From Membranipora membranacea (taxonomy: Eukaryota; Bryozoa; Gymnolaemata; Cheilostomatida; Membraniporidae): 64,000 nt of DNA. Below are positions 1-11,900 of this stretch, in pieces. Made by a program: the position numbers and the translations under genes. Within the stretch, counting starts at the first letter, position 1; the number at the start of each line of letters is the position of its first letter. The stretch covers positions 17,255,501-17,319,500 of the forward strand of contig OU612070.1 in assembly GCA_914767715.1 (NCBI GenBank). The letters run 5' to 3'. The notes below the pieces were generated by a model. It saw nothing but the letters and a program-made list of their open reading frames with translations. It had not been told where the DNA came from and did no database searches.

Positions 1-2640
1 TGATTGACAGCTCACCCTTCAGGATGAAAAGGTGTGAAATGCAAAGATATGTACATTCGCAACAGTTAAGATGACACTGAGCCTCTGAATCATCCAAAAA
101 TAAAACAAACACCGTAAGGGGACCCTATACTTAATTTCACACTCAGTACAAAACGGGTCTCAGATTCAGGGCTTTTTACTTCCTGCATAAGATGACATGT
201 TACACTAATCCGTTAGCCTGACATTGTAGACAAAAGGAGAGATGAGATGTGTATATATGCATCTAGCATTTAGCTACAGATTATCAATGTTTGTCCAGTC
301 AAAGAGATGGACTGTGATTGCGCCCCCATTGTATACCCCAATGTTTACACTTTTTACAATCAGCCAATGACGATGATGTGATTTAAGAAGACAACACAGC
401 GTGGTGGATTTATTTTGCAGAAATTATGCACTTTATGGCAGTTTTTGAAATGGATGACATGTGGGCACCCCTGAAGGCAAAACCTACTAACAACAATAGT
501 GGGCTAACACCTTCGAGACGTGACACTTTCGTACACACCAACAACACAACATGATGAAACTGTGTTTGTAAATTATGACATTTAGACTAGCAAAACAAAA
601 ACAAAACCGTCAAAATTCCTTAAATATCTAACCCCTATTGCAGCGCAAACAGACAAACAACAGGGATGAATTATTACCGATTGTGACACTAAAACCATAA
701 AACGCTCACCCTTGTAATTTGCGTGAACGTGGGGGCCACTGACTCGCCGCAAGTACATGAAAATAAAATTTCCTTGGTATCATTTATCATTAAGAAAATT
801 CCAAATATTTCATCCAAATGACAAAATCAGGCACTGTACAGACAACAATTTCTCGAAGATATGAAATAGTTGCTAATGAAAAGTACCAAAAATAGGAGAT
901 AAAATATCAATTCTTTATAAATCTAACAGTCAAGGTGTATTTAATTTAAGGCTACCTGACAAAGCTAAATTCTTTTCAAGAAGCCTAATTAATCCATGAT
1001 CACATAATTATCTACCTCAGCGTTATGTCAATTTTTATGAGATTATCATTCTTTTAATGGCCCTCGATATCACATTAAATCTACCAAAGCAACAGCAGCA
1101 GGAGCACTGGCACACTTGTGTCGGCAGGGTCGAGGAGTTTACATAAGCCAGGCAGGCTGAGATGTTTGGCGTCCCACTTGTCAAGAATCTTGACACACAC
1201 TCCAGCTAACAAGATGAGACAGAAATAAGTGGTCAAGGTCTCGCCAAAGATTCAGCTCACTTAGAACTGTCAATCCTTAACTCTGCGCTACCAACAGCTG
1301 TGATCTTACATAGCGTATGGTGAAAGTGTACGAGATGTGTATAATTTATGTTGTATCAAGGACTGGATTACATGTATTACTATGGTTTCTGGATGCAGAT
1401 GGAAAAAACTCTCCAAAGAGTTTTAAATTATTGTTTAGATTTTGAATTTTTACAATTTTTTTTGTTTTTATCGGCTATAAAACTAACACATATAGTTTAT
1501 CCATAAATGTATAAATAGTGTTTATATGTTTATGAGTTATACAATTCAGATAACTTCCGGAAAGATTGAATTTGGGCAAAATTATATCACCAGAGTACGC
1601 AGTACTGCGCCATGACAAAAATTTGCTTGTCAGACAGCGGTGAGTGACAGCTGTAGTTTTGACACCTAGTTCCACTTGCCTACACCCTTCACACTAAAAC
1701 TGAGTTCTGTCTGTACTATAGTGGCATGGGTTTGTAGGTGCTCCTCGTTCAGCTCATGTATATATATAATATATTCCTATACTCGACAGATTGGCAGTGA
1801 TCGCCATCAGTGTAGTATATAGTATCATTAGGTGTGTACTGTATGTATGATTAGGTACCCTGTCTCATATACAAATACTGACTTGGTGTCACATTATTTG
1901 CTCTGCGCTCCTGTGCACACAGATCAAAATAGTATTGGGTGGCATCAGTTACAACAGCAGAGCATTCCATTCCGTTACTCTTATTATACATGATGGTGCT
2001 ACAAGCTCAACTGTCCCTTACTGACAGGCTGTGCAAGGTGTCTGTCCAGCGGTTGACAGGCAGTACAAGGTGCCTGTACAGCAGTGAAAGTTGGCTGACA
2101 GCCAGCAAATTAAGACAGTTTGTTGTCAAAAATGTCATAGGAGTTGGTGATGTTAACTGTTCTGTCCAAGTCTGTGTTGGGGAAACTTCCCATTTAATTA
2201 TGCTGATACAACTTTACAATTGGGCCTTTTCTGACATGTCATTTTCAAATTCTTGTGTGACTCAGTTGATATGAAATTGTATGCAAATCTGCTGCTTGCT
2301 TTACAATGAATCAAACTTCCTTCATCCCTGTTAATCTGCATGATTCATGCCTGCCAACATTCTATTAGCTCGTATATACTCAGCATTAACACTGAGAGAG
2401 ACATAACATTGACTGACAGGTTTTTTGGCTGTACGTCTTGTTTGCGATTCTCTCACATAAGGACTTATTGAGAGTTTTGTGGTGACCAGTGCTAAAAATA
2501 ATTCTGCCATCAGACAATTATACAACTTTCGCATCCAGTATAAACCACTGAGAGAGGTGGCCAAGACAATAGGCTTTGTATTAACTGACAGAATACACCT
2601 CGGGGCTTTACTTTGGCTGTAGCCTCAACCTCTGCTGTGT
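1..2640. other. Gene-poor left end
   Basis: I see no supportable gene here. The open frames at 1475-1675 and 1939-2274 lack family resemblance and good splice context. Around 2030-2090 there is an imperfect tandem duplication of about 33 bp (GACAGGC...AAGGTGYCTGT blocks), which lies inside the 1939 frame and argues against it being a conserved protein. A minus-strand open stretch near 1100-1250 ends in a Leu run but has no convincing acceptor. Confidence 0.5.
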
Positions 2641-2823
2641 ATGAGCTTGCGGATAGAAACTTTATTGGCAGCAATTATCTTGTCAATGCTCCTGTCTTTT
2701 TACATGTCATATTTTGTGTGGTATGAGAAAAGTGAAAATAGTAAAGACATCCCGAGCGATGAAGCGCCAGAATGGTTTGAGAAACTTCTCAAACCATTTA
2801 GCCCCGAGCTACATAATAAATAA
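2641..2823 (+). CDS. Possible small single-pass membrane protein
   Basis: This single-exon open frame of 60 codons starts MSLRIETLLAAIILSML and ends in tandem stops (TAA TAG). Residues about 6-27 form a hydrophobic segment suitable for one membrane span, followed by a charged tail with EKSENSK and a C-terminal EWFEKLLKPF helix-like stretch. The layout, a short N-terminal anchor with a 30-residue soluble tail, is typical of small integral membrane or organelle microproteins. I do not recognise the family. It could also be the last exon of a larger gene, since a weak acceptor (GGCTGTAG) lies about 20 bp upstream, or a chance frame. No neighbour on the same strand supports it. Confidence 0.3.
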   Translation: MSLRIETLLAAIILSMLLSFYMSYFVWYEKSENSKDIPSDEAPEWFEKLLKPFSPELHNK

Positions 2824-3732
2824 TAGCTGGTGTCAGTGCTACTGTATTTTATAGGTGCATATTTTTACGGTTATCCGGTTAACGATTAAACCGGCAGCGC
2901 ATGAGATGAGAGATGATTCTTCCAAGAGCAACTCTCCACTTGTTTCATTTTTGATTCAATCTGAACAGTTAAAAAACCAAAGTCCTAATTCCTGAGTAGA
3001 GGAGGTGAAATCCTGACTCAATTTTTCTGTGAGACTGGCATGTGAAAAGAAACACTGCTACAACATGTTTGTGTAAAGCAGCAATTCTCATGTTTTGTTT
3101 TGAGAAAACAGCATAGAATGAAATTTCATCTGTTGCTGTCAGTGTCAAAGCTAGTGTGAAAGTTCACACAAAGCTGGGTCAATACTCGGAAATACGAAAC
3201 TCAAAACACAAATAGCACCCGGTCTCCCTCGCCGCTCTACCAAACACAAGCACTATACCAGCATGTTACACTATTTCCACATGCTGTATTTGAAGTGGGC
3301 GTTGAAAATTCTCCGAATGAAAATTAAGATAGATGACTAATTGGATAATTAGTTACACATAGCAAACAGAGTTAGGCCACTATTAGACATAGGTAGCTAT
3401 ATGAGGTAGTTGTATCAGTCTCTAAAAATCAAAATGATGAAGGAATGAGCCCAAGAGATTTGAGTGAAATTTCAATATTATAAAACCAAGGTACCTTGTA
3501 GAGCACAACCTTAATTTTCGAAAGCTTGTGGTTTGTATTGGGCTAGTTGACGCTTCTCCCTTGTGTCATTTCTTTTGGTACAAATTTGAAATAATCTGTC
3601 CATTCCCCCTGACTATATCGAAACAAATTTGAGGATGATTTGTGGTGGAGTGAAGGGAGATTAGTAGGTAACTACAGCAATGAGGACAGCAGGCCGGAAT
3701 TAGTCAGAGAGAAGATTTATAAAATGACTCAC
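2824..3732. other. Non-coding; expected to hold the last XRN2 exon of the longer route
   Basis: The donor at the end of exon 3733-3773 (minus strand) implies at least one further 3' exon in this stretch or further left. I could not identify one with confidence. A minus-strand frame after an acceptor near 3238 is open for about 25 codons but shows no resemblance to the XRN2 C-terminus. Confidence 0.3.
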
Positions 3733-3803
3733 CATAGCTTGAAGGTGGTGGTATGCTATTACCCATTGATGCTCTAAAATAGGATATATTCGTATTATTA
3801 ACA

Positions 3804-3835
<32 letters not shown>

Positions 3836-4370
3836 CTTTATTATTGCCGATCAAAGTCAATGACAAATAAAGACCATGCATCAGAAAGACTCTGCAAAAT
3901 GAACATCATAGAATAGATATTTTAGTGTCATAAAAGAATAAGGATTTTAATTATTTGTTTTTGAAAACGTTAGGAAACAAAATCATGTTGCACACGCAAG
4001 TTCTATTTTGTGGGAATTGTCCACACCTGTAAGAGGGATGGACAACTACCAAATATGAAGTCCAATTTTAGAGAAGAAAGAGTGGTTAGATAAAATCAAA
4101 ATGTGTGGCCTCTTGGCAGTGAATACATACAGTTTCATGTAAGATCAGATTATTATCGTTATTATTACTCACCCTAGCATTCTGTTTGCAGCGCTTGCGT
4201 CTTTATTATTTCCCCTATAGCCCGAGTTTGGTGTGAACCCCAGTTGAGGGCGGTATTCACCTCTCCCTCTGCCACCACCTCTACCTCTATAACCGCCGCG
4301 CCCTCTGCCACCATAATTGCCTCGGTGATCCTTCTGAAGGTCTTCAGGCTTCAAGGTAGCACCTGGTAAT
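3733..4370 (-). CDS. XRN2: XRN2 alternative 3' exons, GR-rich route (exons 20B and 21B)
   Basis: Two minus-strand exons, 4173-4370 and 3733-3773, continue the XRN2 frame if exon 20A is skipped. Exon 20B starts in the same phase as 20A (one base completing an Arg codon) and reads LPGATLKPEDLQK, then Gly-Arg repeats (GGRGRGGYRGRGGGRGRG), then YRPQLGF. Exon 21B reads GASMGNSIPPPSSYG. The order LKP, PQLGF, then a PPP-x-Y-G block follows the human XRN2 C-terminus as I recall it, so this looks like the conserved route. Donors are GTGAGT in both. The RG block is a likely RNA-binding or arginine-methylation region (inference). The final exon with the stop codon was not found. Whether both routes are used needs transcripts. 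Confidence 0.65.
3807..3835. repeat. (AT)n microsatellite
   Basis: A run of about 14 AT dinucleotides directly visible in the sequence, near the 3' end of the XRN2 locus. Confidence 0.9.
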
Positions 4371-5434
4371 CTGAAAATAGATGAATAATAATGATTATAA
4401 TATGACAATCGTTACAAGTACTGATCCACTATCTGAGTGTGTGTTCTCTTTTATACACCAGTTTCAACTTTTAGATGGCTTAATGTTCTTACTCCCAGAT
4501 GGTGCCATGTTAAAGCCTCAATATTATTCCCAGGTTTGAGGTCAGCCATTTGGTTTGCTGCTGAAAATATTGTGTTACATGTGTGTACGATTGTATGTAA
4601 GAGTGTAGTAGATGTGTCAGTGGCCTCCATCGCCTAGACTTTGGGGACTCAAACTGCCACATTTATAACATAAAAGAAACTGCTTTATTATGATAATGCT
4701 TGATTCTCAGCAATGTTTCAGTGAACAAAAACATTACAGGTAACTCATACCTGCATAGAGTAAAAACAAAAAACAAACAAGAACAAGATATAGATAAAAA
4801 TATCTCCGTGCTGAACGCCGTCGGCGATAACAAGTAAAACCACCACCAACAAACAAAATAGAATGAAAAAGGAAATCCATTCCTGAAGCACCATCACCAT
4901 ATTGCAAAAGTTATATAACAATAACTAAATTTGTTTTTCCAAATTTGTTGTAGACCAGACACCATCCCTTATTTTATAGAAATTATTTTGGCAAAAATAC
5001 AAATAAAAAAATTGATTTACAAAAATATTACATGATGTAATCTTTTACAAGAGTATTATAGATTTGAAGCTTTGGCAGGCCTGTGATAAAACGTTGAGAT
5101 CCTTCTAAGCATTTTATATGTGAAAGTGCATAATATGAGGAGAGGTATACAGCCGAGCATAATAATTTTTGGTGAATGTCTTTGGCTAAAATAATTATTC
5201 TCTACAGTCAGCGAGTTTGTTGTATAAAATACATCTGTGTACAAAATGCATTGTATCTAGTTCATCCAGAATCAAATAACACAATTCTGTGACACTAAAA
5301 AAATACACACTTGTAAATTAAGTATGTAAGTCCAAGAGTAATTTTCTTATTGATATCAGTTTTGGTAACCATATTCGTCCAGAACAAGCACTTTCCATCT
5401 CTACCATCTCTAATAGTACTTTCTAAACTGAGGT

Positions 5435-5921
5435 CTATAGGTTGTTGTGATTGTTATTCATCTGTTGGGGATAGTAGGCTTCATTGTGAGGCATCAGTGG
5501 ATTGAGGACGGGCATCATCGGTGACTGTCCTCCATATCTGGGCATATGTTGTTGTATAGGTGGCTGGGGATAGCCATGCCATGGGGCAGGACGAGGGGCC
5601 CCTCTATGTGGGGGAGCGGGAGTCCACTGCCGATCTGTAGGGAAGGGTCTAGGCGGCCTTTGTCTGGGCATTCCAGCTTGTGGAACTCTCATTCTCTCAT
5701 ACTGTGACTGTATAATAGATTCCTGACTCATCAGATAGGGGTGGATAGGTTGTGATCGGGGATCGTACAGCATCCTCTGAGGGGACATGCGCGGCCCTGG
5801 ATTGAATTGTGGTCGGAATGACTGTAGATTGTTTCTTCGTCTCTGTCTCGGTTTGAAGCCATCAAGTAGTTTTCTGTTTAGCTGTGGATTCCAGCTAGGC
5901 TCAATATATACTTTACCCAGC
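5435..5921 (-). CDS. XRN2: XRN2 alternative terminal exon 20A (Pro/Gln-rich tail)
   Basis: This exon follows a TTATTTCAG acceptor and continues the XRN2 frame for 161 codons to a stop at 5435. It begins [17 protein letters not shown], then has a basic RQRRRNN patch and a long Pro, Gln, Arg and Met-rich tail. The SWNPQL segment sits where exon 20B has YRPQLGF, so 20A and 20B could be diverged duplicates or simply alternative ends. Because it contains a stop, it cannot be spliced before 20B in the same protein. Low-complexity composition means its open frame is strong evidence of coding but weak evidence of homology. Confidence 0.75.
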
Positions 5922-8900
5922 CTGAAATAACCAACCAACGTCCAGTCAGTTATGGTGATGTACTCCATGAATGATAGTTTGGGTGTAAATGTTCAGCTGC
6001 ACTCCTTTTATATCACTCACATGATTTGTTTTTGTATGAGTGGTACAGAAACTTGACTGTAACGATTGGTTGATGGAAGTAAAAATTCTATAGGCTGGCG
6101 ACAAGCAAAGTGTTAGAAGGCCTCAGGTTGAGCACGCAAAACAACTGAGTTGAACAAATTGCTTGCTTTATCAATAAATAAAAAGCCTCAAGATGGTACC
6201 ACTGCCCCTCAGAGACCAATTATTATTTAGCACACTCACATGTTTGTTACATATTAGAAACAAATTAAATTTCTACTATCACAGCAGAGTTTTCATTTTG
6301 GTAGTAAATTCCTTAGATTTTCGATGTACCAATATCATTAGTTAGAAGGTAAGTGTAACCAAACAATAAATGACCAACAGACTAATCATTATAAACTTAC
6401 CGGGCACCTGGCAGCATTATAGCAGGATAAACATGATCATCGGCGTACTTTGGGTCTTCATATCTCACCCTAAAAATGGAATAGGGCTTCATTATATAGG
6501 TGATTATTATGAAATGAACAACATCAACTAAGTATCTACCGTAAACATATGTTTACGGTAGATACGTTATTTTGAGCAGAATTTCTACAAGCAGTGACAA
6601 TGTTACACAATAAATGAAGTTTATCTACATTGATTTGAAATTACTGACGTCTCATACCCATACTATGACAGCTTAAAAAAATTGGGCATGAAATTTGTCA
6701 AATTAAAACTGTTGAATATTGCTGAAATTATCAAAATTATTATAAGAATTGAATTGAATTTATTTTGGTAATTGTGTTAGAAACACATTACAATTTAGGC
6801 GTGAACCATATCTCTCTCAGTTATTTAAAAGACGAATACTAAAAGACACAAAGCTGCACAAAAATCTTAATGTTCTAGTCTTTGGCATGATATAATATTT
6901 ACGGTTACTTTTATAACGATTGCGTAAAAATAGCGATAAAATGTAGAGCTAAATTAAAAATACTTATTCAACTTACATGATAGCCTTATTATCATTAATA
7001 TCCTCACAGAATTGAGGTACGGGGGAGGGTACGACACCCTCGGGTAGTGTGGCTAATTCATCTTTTCTCACAGTACCCAACATTCCATCTGTGAGTTTAG
7101 TGACTATCTCCATGCCCTGAAAATTATTAAACATATCACATCATAAAGACTTTGTGAACCTCCATGAAACTTATGGAGGTTCATAAGTTAGCATAATATT
7201 AGTTATCTTCTCTCGGAGGTGATTTTCTGAGAGAAGACAACTATCTCTATTTCATTGTTTGAAAACAGAATCTTAATAACCTTTTGTAGGGTGTTTTGAC
7301 AGACACAACTCTAAAACTAGTGTTTCAACACACATAAACTTGATATGTACTTTTTTTTAGGAATAAGAGTTGTGTTTCTCGCCTATTAATCACGATCTGA
7401 ACACATTTTTAGCATATCTGAAGATAACAATCCTTGCAAGATAGTTTTCACATGATTGGGCTCAGGACAGGACAGTCATACATTTTAAACAAATAAATAC
7501 CAGTTGCAAATGATTTTACAGTAACACACACACTACCTCATCATCATCAGCCTTTTCTATACCATCATACAGAGCAGTAAAAAAGTCAAACGCCGGGTGC
7601 CACTTAGACACAAACAGTCTGTCGCTGCCTTTAACAGCTCGCTGCTTCTCTTCGTCAGTCAGGTCATCATAGAGAGGTCTAACTGCTGCTAATAACCGGG
7701 TCTCGTCAACAAAGGGCAGCAGAGCAACACCTGTATAATTATCAAATAATATGAAAAAAGTTTTAGCAGACCACAGGTGAACATAGCCTGTCTTGACAAG
7801 CATTGTTGTGGGACAGGCTTGTCAAGATGGGCTAAGGTGAAGGATATTCAACAAAGTAATTTTCTTTTATACAAGCTCCTCACCAGCTACATATCTAAAT
7901 GTACGGTTTTTATGCATAATACAATGTACTAAAATGTTTTCAAAGTTGGCTCAGAAACTTCACAACAGTTTCACTTTCATTGTATGTCATTAAAATTTAC
8001 AAATATTTGGATACATCATCTGAACATGAAAAGGATATAACTTTGGGTGCTGTTCATACTTTATAATTACTTCCTCATAGTGGCCTTTAATAAAAAAAAA
8101 ATCAAGATTCAAGATAAAATTCCTCGAATTGAACGAATATGGATGATAAAGCACTGTACAAGGCTGCATTTATGCAGGTCAACAGGTCTGCAATTTCGTT
8201 GAAGATAATTTCCCACTCACCCATCCAGGCCCATTTTTTGCCGTTGAGATCTATTCTGAAGTCGGTAGGGTAGAGGTCTATGATTGGAGAGTCCACTTCG
8301 TACATGAGAGGACGCCATGTCGGAGGTACATGATCCTTACTGCCTGCAGGAAACACTGCCATCAACTGCTCAAATGGCTGGAATGGCTGTAAGACAAGAA
8401 AAACAAATAAACATTGGCGATCCTGTAATCGGTTCTGAACTCCAGTAGCTATCTAAATGACTCAGCAATACGTAATCAATCGCTATCTCGACAGCCTTCC
8501 ACAATTGCACAATAAAAAGCAGTCAGAGTGCGTTCAATGAAATTTTGGCCACAAAATACAGGTTTATTATATCAAATCGTGTTCACCGAGTAAAGTCAAA
8601 TAAGTGCAACCCAGCAAGGATAAATATGGCTCATGATGCCCAGCGCGAAGTTGTCTTTACAAGACTAACAATCAATGTATATGTATACCATGAAGCTCTT
8701 TGAGTAATAATATTGAGGTTTGGTAATCACAGATATGATTAAGTAGTGTATAGAGCATACACAATGTACAAACATACATACCTTGGTTCCTAGCTCAAAG
8801 TCATTAGGTAGATCACTGATATTGAGGAAGTCTGATGCAAACGGAGCGTAGTGATAGGGGAAATACCATTTCCATGAAGCGCACCCCTGGAAATAATATC

Positions 8901-11900
8901 TGTAACGTAACAAAAAATAGTTAGAAATTCAAGTCCAGTGAGTATGTCATTTGGCCTTGTGGTAAAGGTGAGCGAGGACAAAGGCTATGAGCTGAAGCTC
9001 AGTACCTCCCCACTCACTCTCTTTTCTGACTTGAAACAATAGACATATAACTTAAGAAAATAACATGGAAAATAAGGATAAAACAGTGGGCATTCATTGA
9101 AGGTTGGTGGGTATTTTGCTGTTTCATCCAGAAACAGGCGAGTTTTACCTCCCAAATGATGGTAACACAAGTTACATTCTCCGGGTGTTCCGTTGCTCGT
9201 GTACAGTCATATAAGCGGGACGGTTTAGTCAGCTTACCTGAGCACCCAGCATAGCCCGACAACATAGGCATGAGCTACCTGTTGTCTAAACTCTATATCA
9301 TCTACATCCACTCCAAACTTATTCTCATAATATCTCCCCTTCCATCCGTCCTCCCACAATCTGTCAATGTGAAACCAATATTCTCAAGACTATCTGATTT
9401 TAAGGGGTATAACATTAAACATATAAATGGTTGATGGAACATATAAAAAAGTTGGAATTGCGCTTTAGTCGTCATTTTCAACTCCAACACAGAGTCATAA
9501 ATATCAAATTGTCAACTTAGCTGATTTAAGATATGTATGAAAGCAAAAGAGCGGTTTAAGAACAGCCTCTTCAACATGAGCATCATAGGGGGATCCTATC
9601 AACCGTTTATATGTTACCAATAACCCAAATTGACCAGTTATAGCAAATCAATTGCATCATGGGATATCTTCAAACGTCGCTCACTACAGTATAATGCATC
9701 CAACAGTAAACAGAAGAAGTAAGGAGACATACTTGACATCATCTTCTGGTTCAGGCTCAGAATCGGAATCTTTGTTATCGTCATGTTTTCTCTTCTGGCC
9801 AGCTTTCTGATCTTCTTTATTCTGAAACCATCAAATTAATCTGTATAGTTTTAGATAATAATAATCAATATAATATTATTTATTTCATAATGTATATATG
9901 TAATAATAAGTTTTCTATAATCATTATCCAGCAACCTAACAAGGAGAAATAATTAAAGAACAGTTATTTAGAAATCATGACCAACAGAAGACAACTCCTA
10001 AATATGTGTATTGTATCTTTATTGAATTGCTGTACCTGATCTTTATCTCCGTCCTTATATAACATAGCTCTGAGGTCTGAGGCAGCATTCTGATTGGGGT
10101 CACGACCTGTCCTCATAGAGGCAGCAGCACCCTTATCATACTTGTTACCATCCTGATTCTGACCTGGTTTGTACATCTGACCTAATCCGCTGCCTCCTGA
10201 CATAAACGATGGTCGGGCCTGATTCCATCCGTCTCCCATCTACAAAATCATTACATACAATCAGTTACAAAATTATATAGTATAATACTGTTATCTTTGT
10301 TTGATAATTGATTATTTATTGTTTTCATCAAAAAAAGTGCTAGTGTATAAAAAGTCTAATGCTGCATTTATACTGCATATTTTTCCATAATATATATATT
10401 ATTTGATCAGATTTTCTTTTATATGAGCTATCATTGGAACCAACCAAAAATCTGCGTTTTGAGACATTGTCACAGAATTCACATCTTTGGTTGCTCCCAA
10501 TGATAGCTTATATAAAAGATAAATCTGGTCGAAAATCTAACTAAGAAAACTGCAGTGTAAATGCACTTATAGGTTTCAATGCGGAGAGAGTCTGAAAAAA
10601 TTATTCTGAAGAGCTTCTCAGGGTTTCTAGTTTCACAAACGGAGCGCACACTTAAACAGAGATGAAGATTCATATCCCTCATTTTAACGTAGGAGTTAGA
10701 GACTCCCTGTTTTACCCCAATCTTATTCGATTGTCAGAGCAGTGTGTTGGAATACGATACCTTTGCTCTTTTCCTTTCTTGTTTCTTTCTATCTCTGAAT
10801 CTCATCTGAAATATTCAAACAATGATTACATGTAGCATAACAAAAAAAAATCGAAAGCAAGATACTCAATTCTTATCGCCGCTCCATATAAAACTCATCG
10901 TGGATTGGTTAAGCAAGATTATCATTCTATGTCCCTCAGGGGTGGTTCTAGAATTAAAACTTCCAAAATTCTATCCATTAAAACATAGTAAGTTGGACGA
11001 CAAATGCGGAAGTCCTGTTCCCCAACCGCTCACCATAAGTAACTGCAAATACACATAATATTCAGTAAGATCTTAGAGAAATTGATGTCAGAATCATGCT
11101 CCTGATTAAGGATAAAACACACCTCATCTTTTCGCCTGCTTTTGAATATTTGGTCCTCAGCTTCACCGAGTGCTTGTAGTATAACTTGTACTCTAGTTAA
11201 GTTTACTTCTCCTGCTTTAGCCAAGTAGCCCTGTACCACAAAACAGAAAATAACTCCATTAATCAGAATAAATACACAGTATAGTTTATTAACAAGAAAA
11301 CAGGATTCAAATAATATATGTTTATATTTAGAAGTTGTCTATTCAGTATTTGGTCAAGTGAAGACAACTCCAAGATATGAAATGTGTCCAATATTTGTTC
11401 TGAGTTGGACCAAGGAGTAATAACAGAATTCCCCTATTACTCCTTGGTTGGACATAAGCTTACCCCTGTTCTTTTGATAGTATCCTTGTATATCCTGACC
11501 AGCCTATCTATAGCACCCTCTCTGATCTCCAGACTCGGTAGATGAGGTAAGAAATCGTTACCAACAAAGAAACACATAAATACCCAGTCATCCAAGACTC
11601 TCTAAAATAAGAATATTGTCACAGTATGATATGTTGTTTAGGGAGTACTCGAAACAGGGTGGTTACTTCACCAAGCAATGACCGCTGATATTGATAATAC
11701 TGCTTATAGAAAAGTCACTGCTTATGTAGTTTCATGATTAAGAAATAGGCACCTGATTGCATTCACCTATCAAATTTAGTTTCACACTTGATAATTGTCT
11801 GATAATGCTAAATGAAAACATTCTTACACTCACCTCAAAATCATAATCAAAGTTGAGATCAGGGATAGCCAAATCTCTGGAGAGGTACTCTCTGAGTACA

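Noticed and set aside
1100-1260. Minus-strand open stretch ending in a Leu run near a KILDKWDAKHL segment
   Set aside because: An in-frame stop lies just upstream and there is no convincing acceptor with a pyrimidine tract.
1939-2274. 111-codon plus-strand open frame
   Set aside because: Contains a degenerate nucleotide-level tandem repeat, no family resemblance and no splice context.
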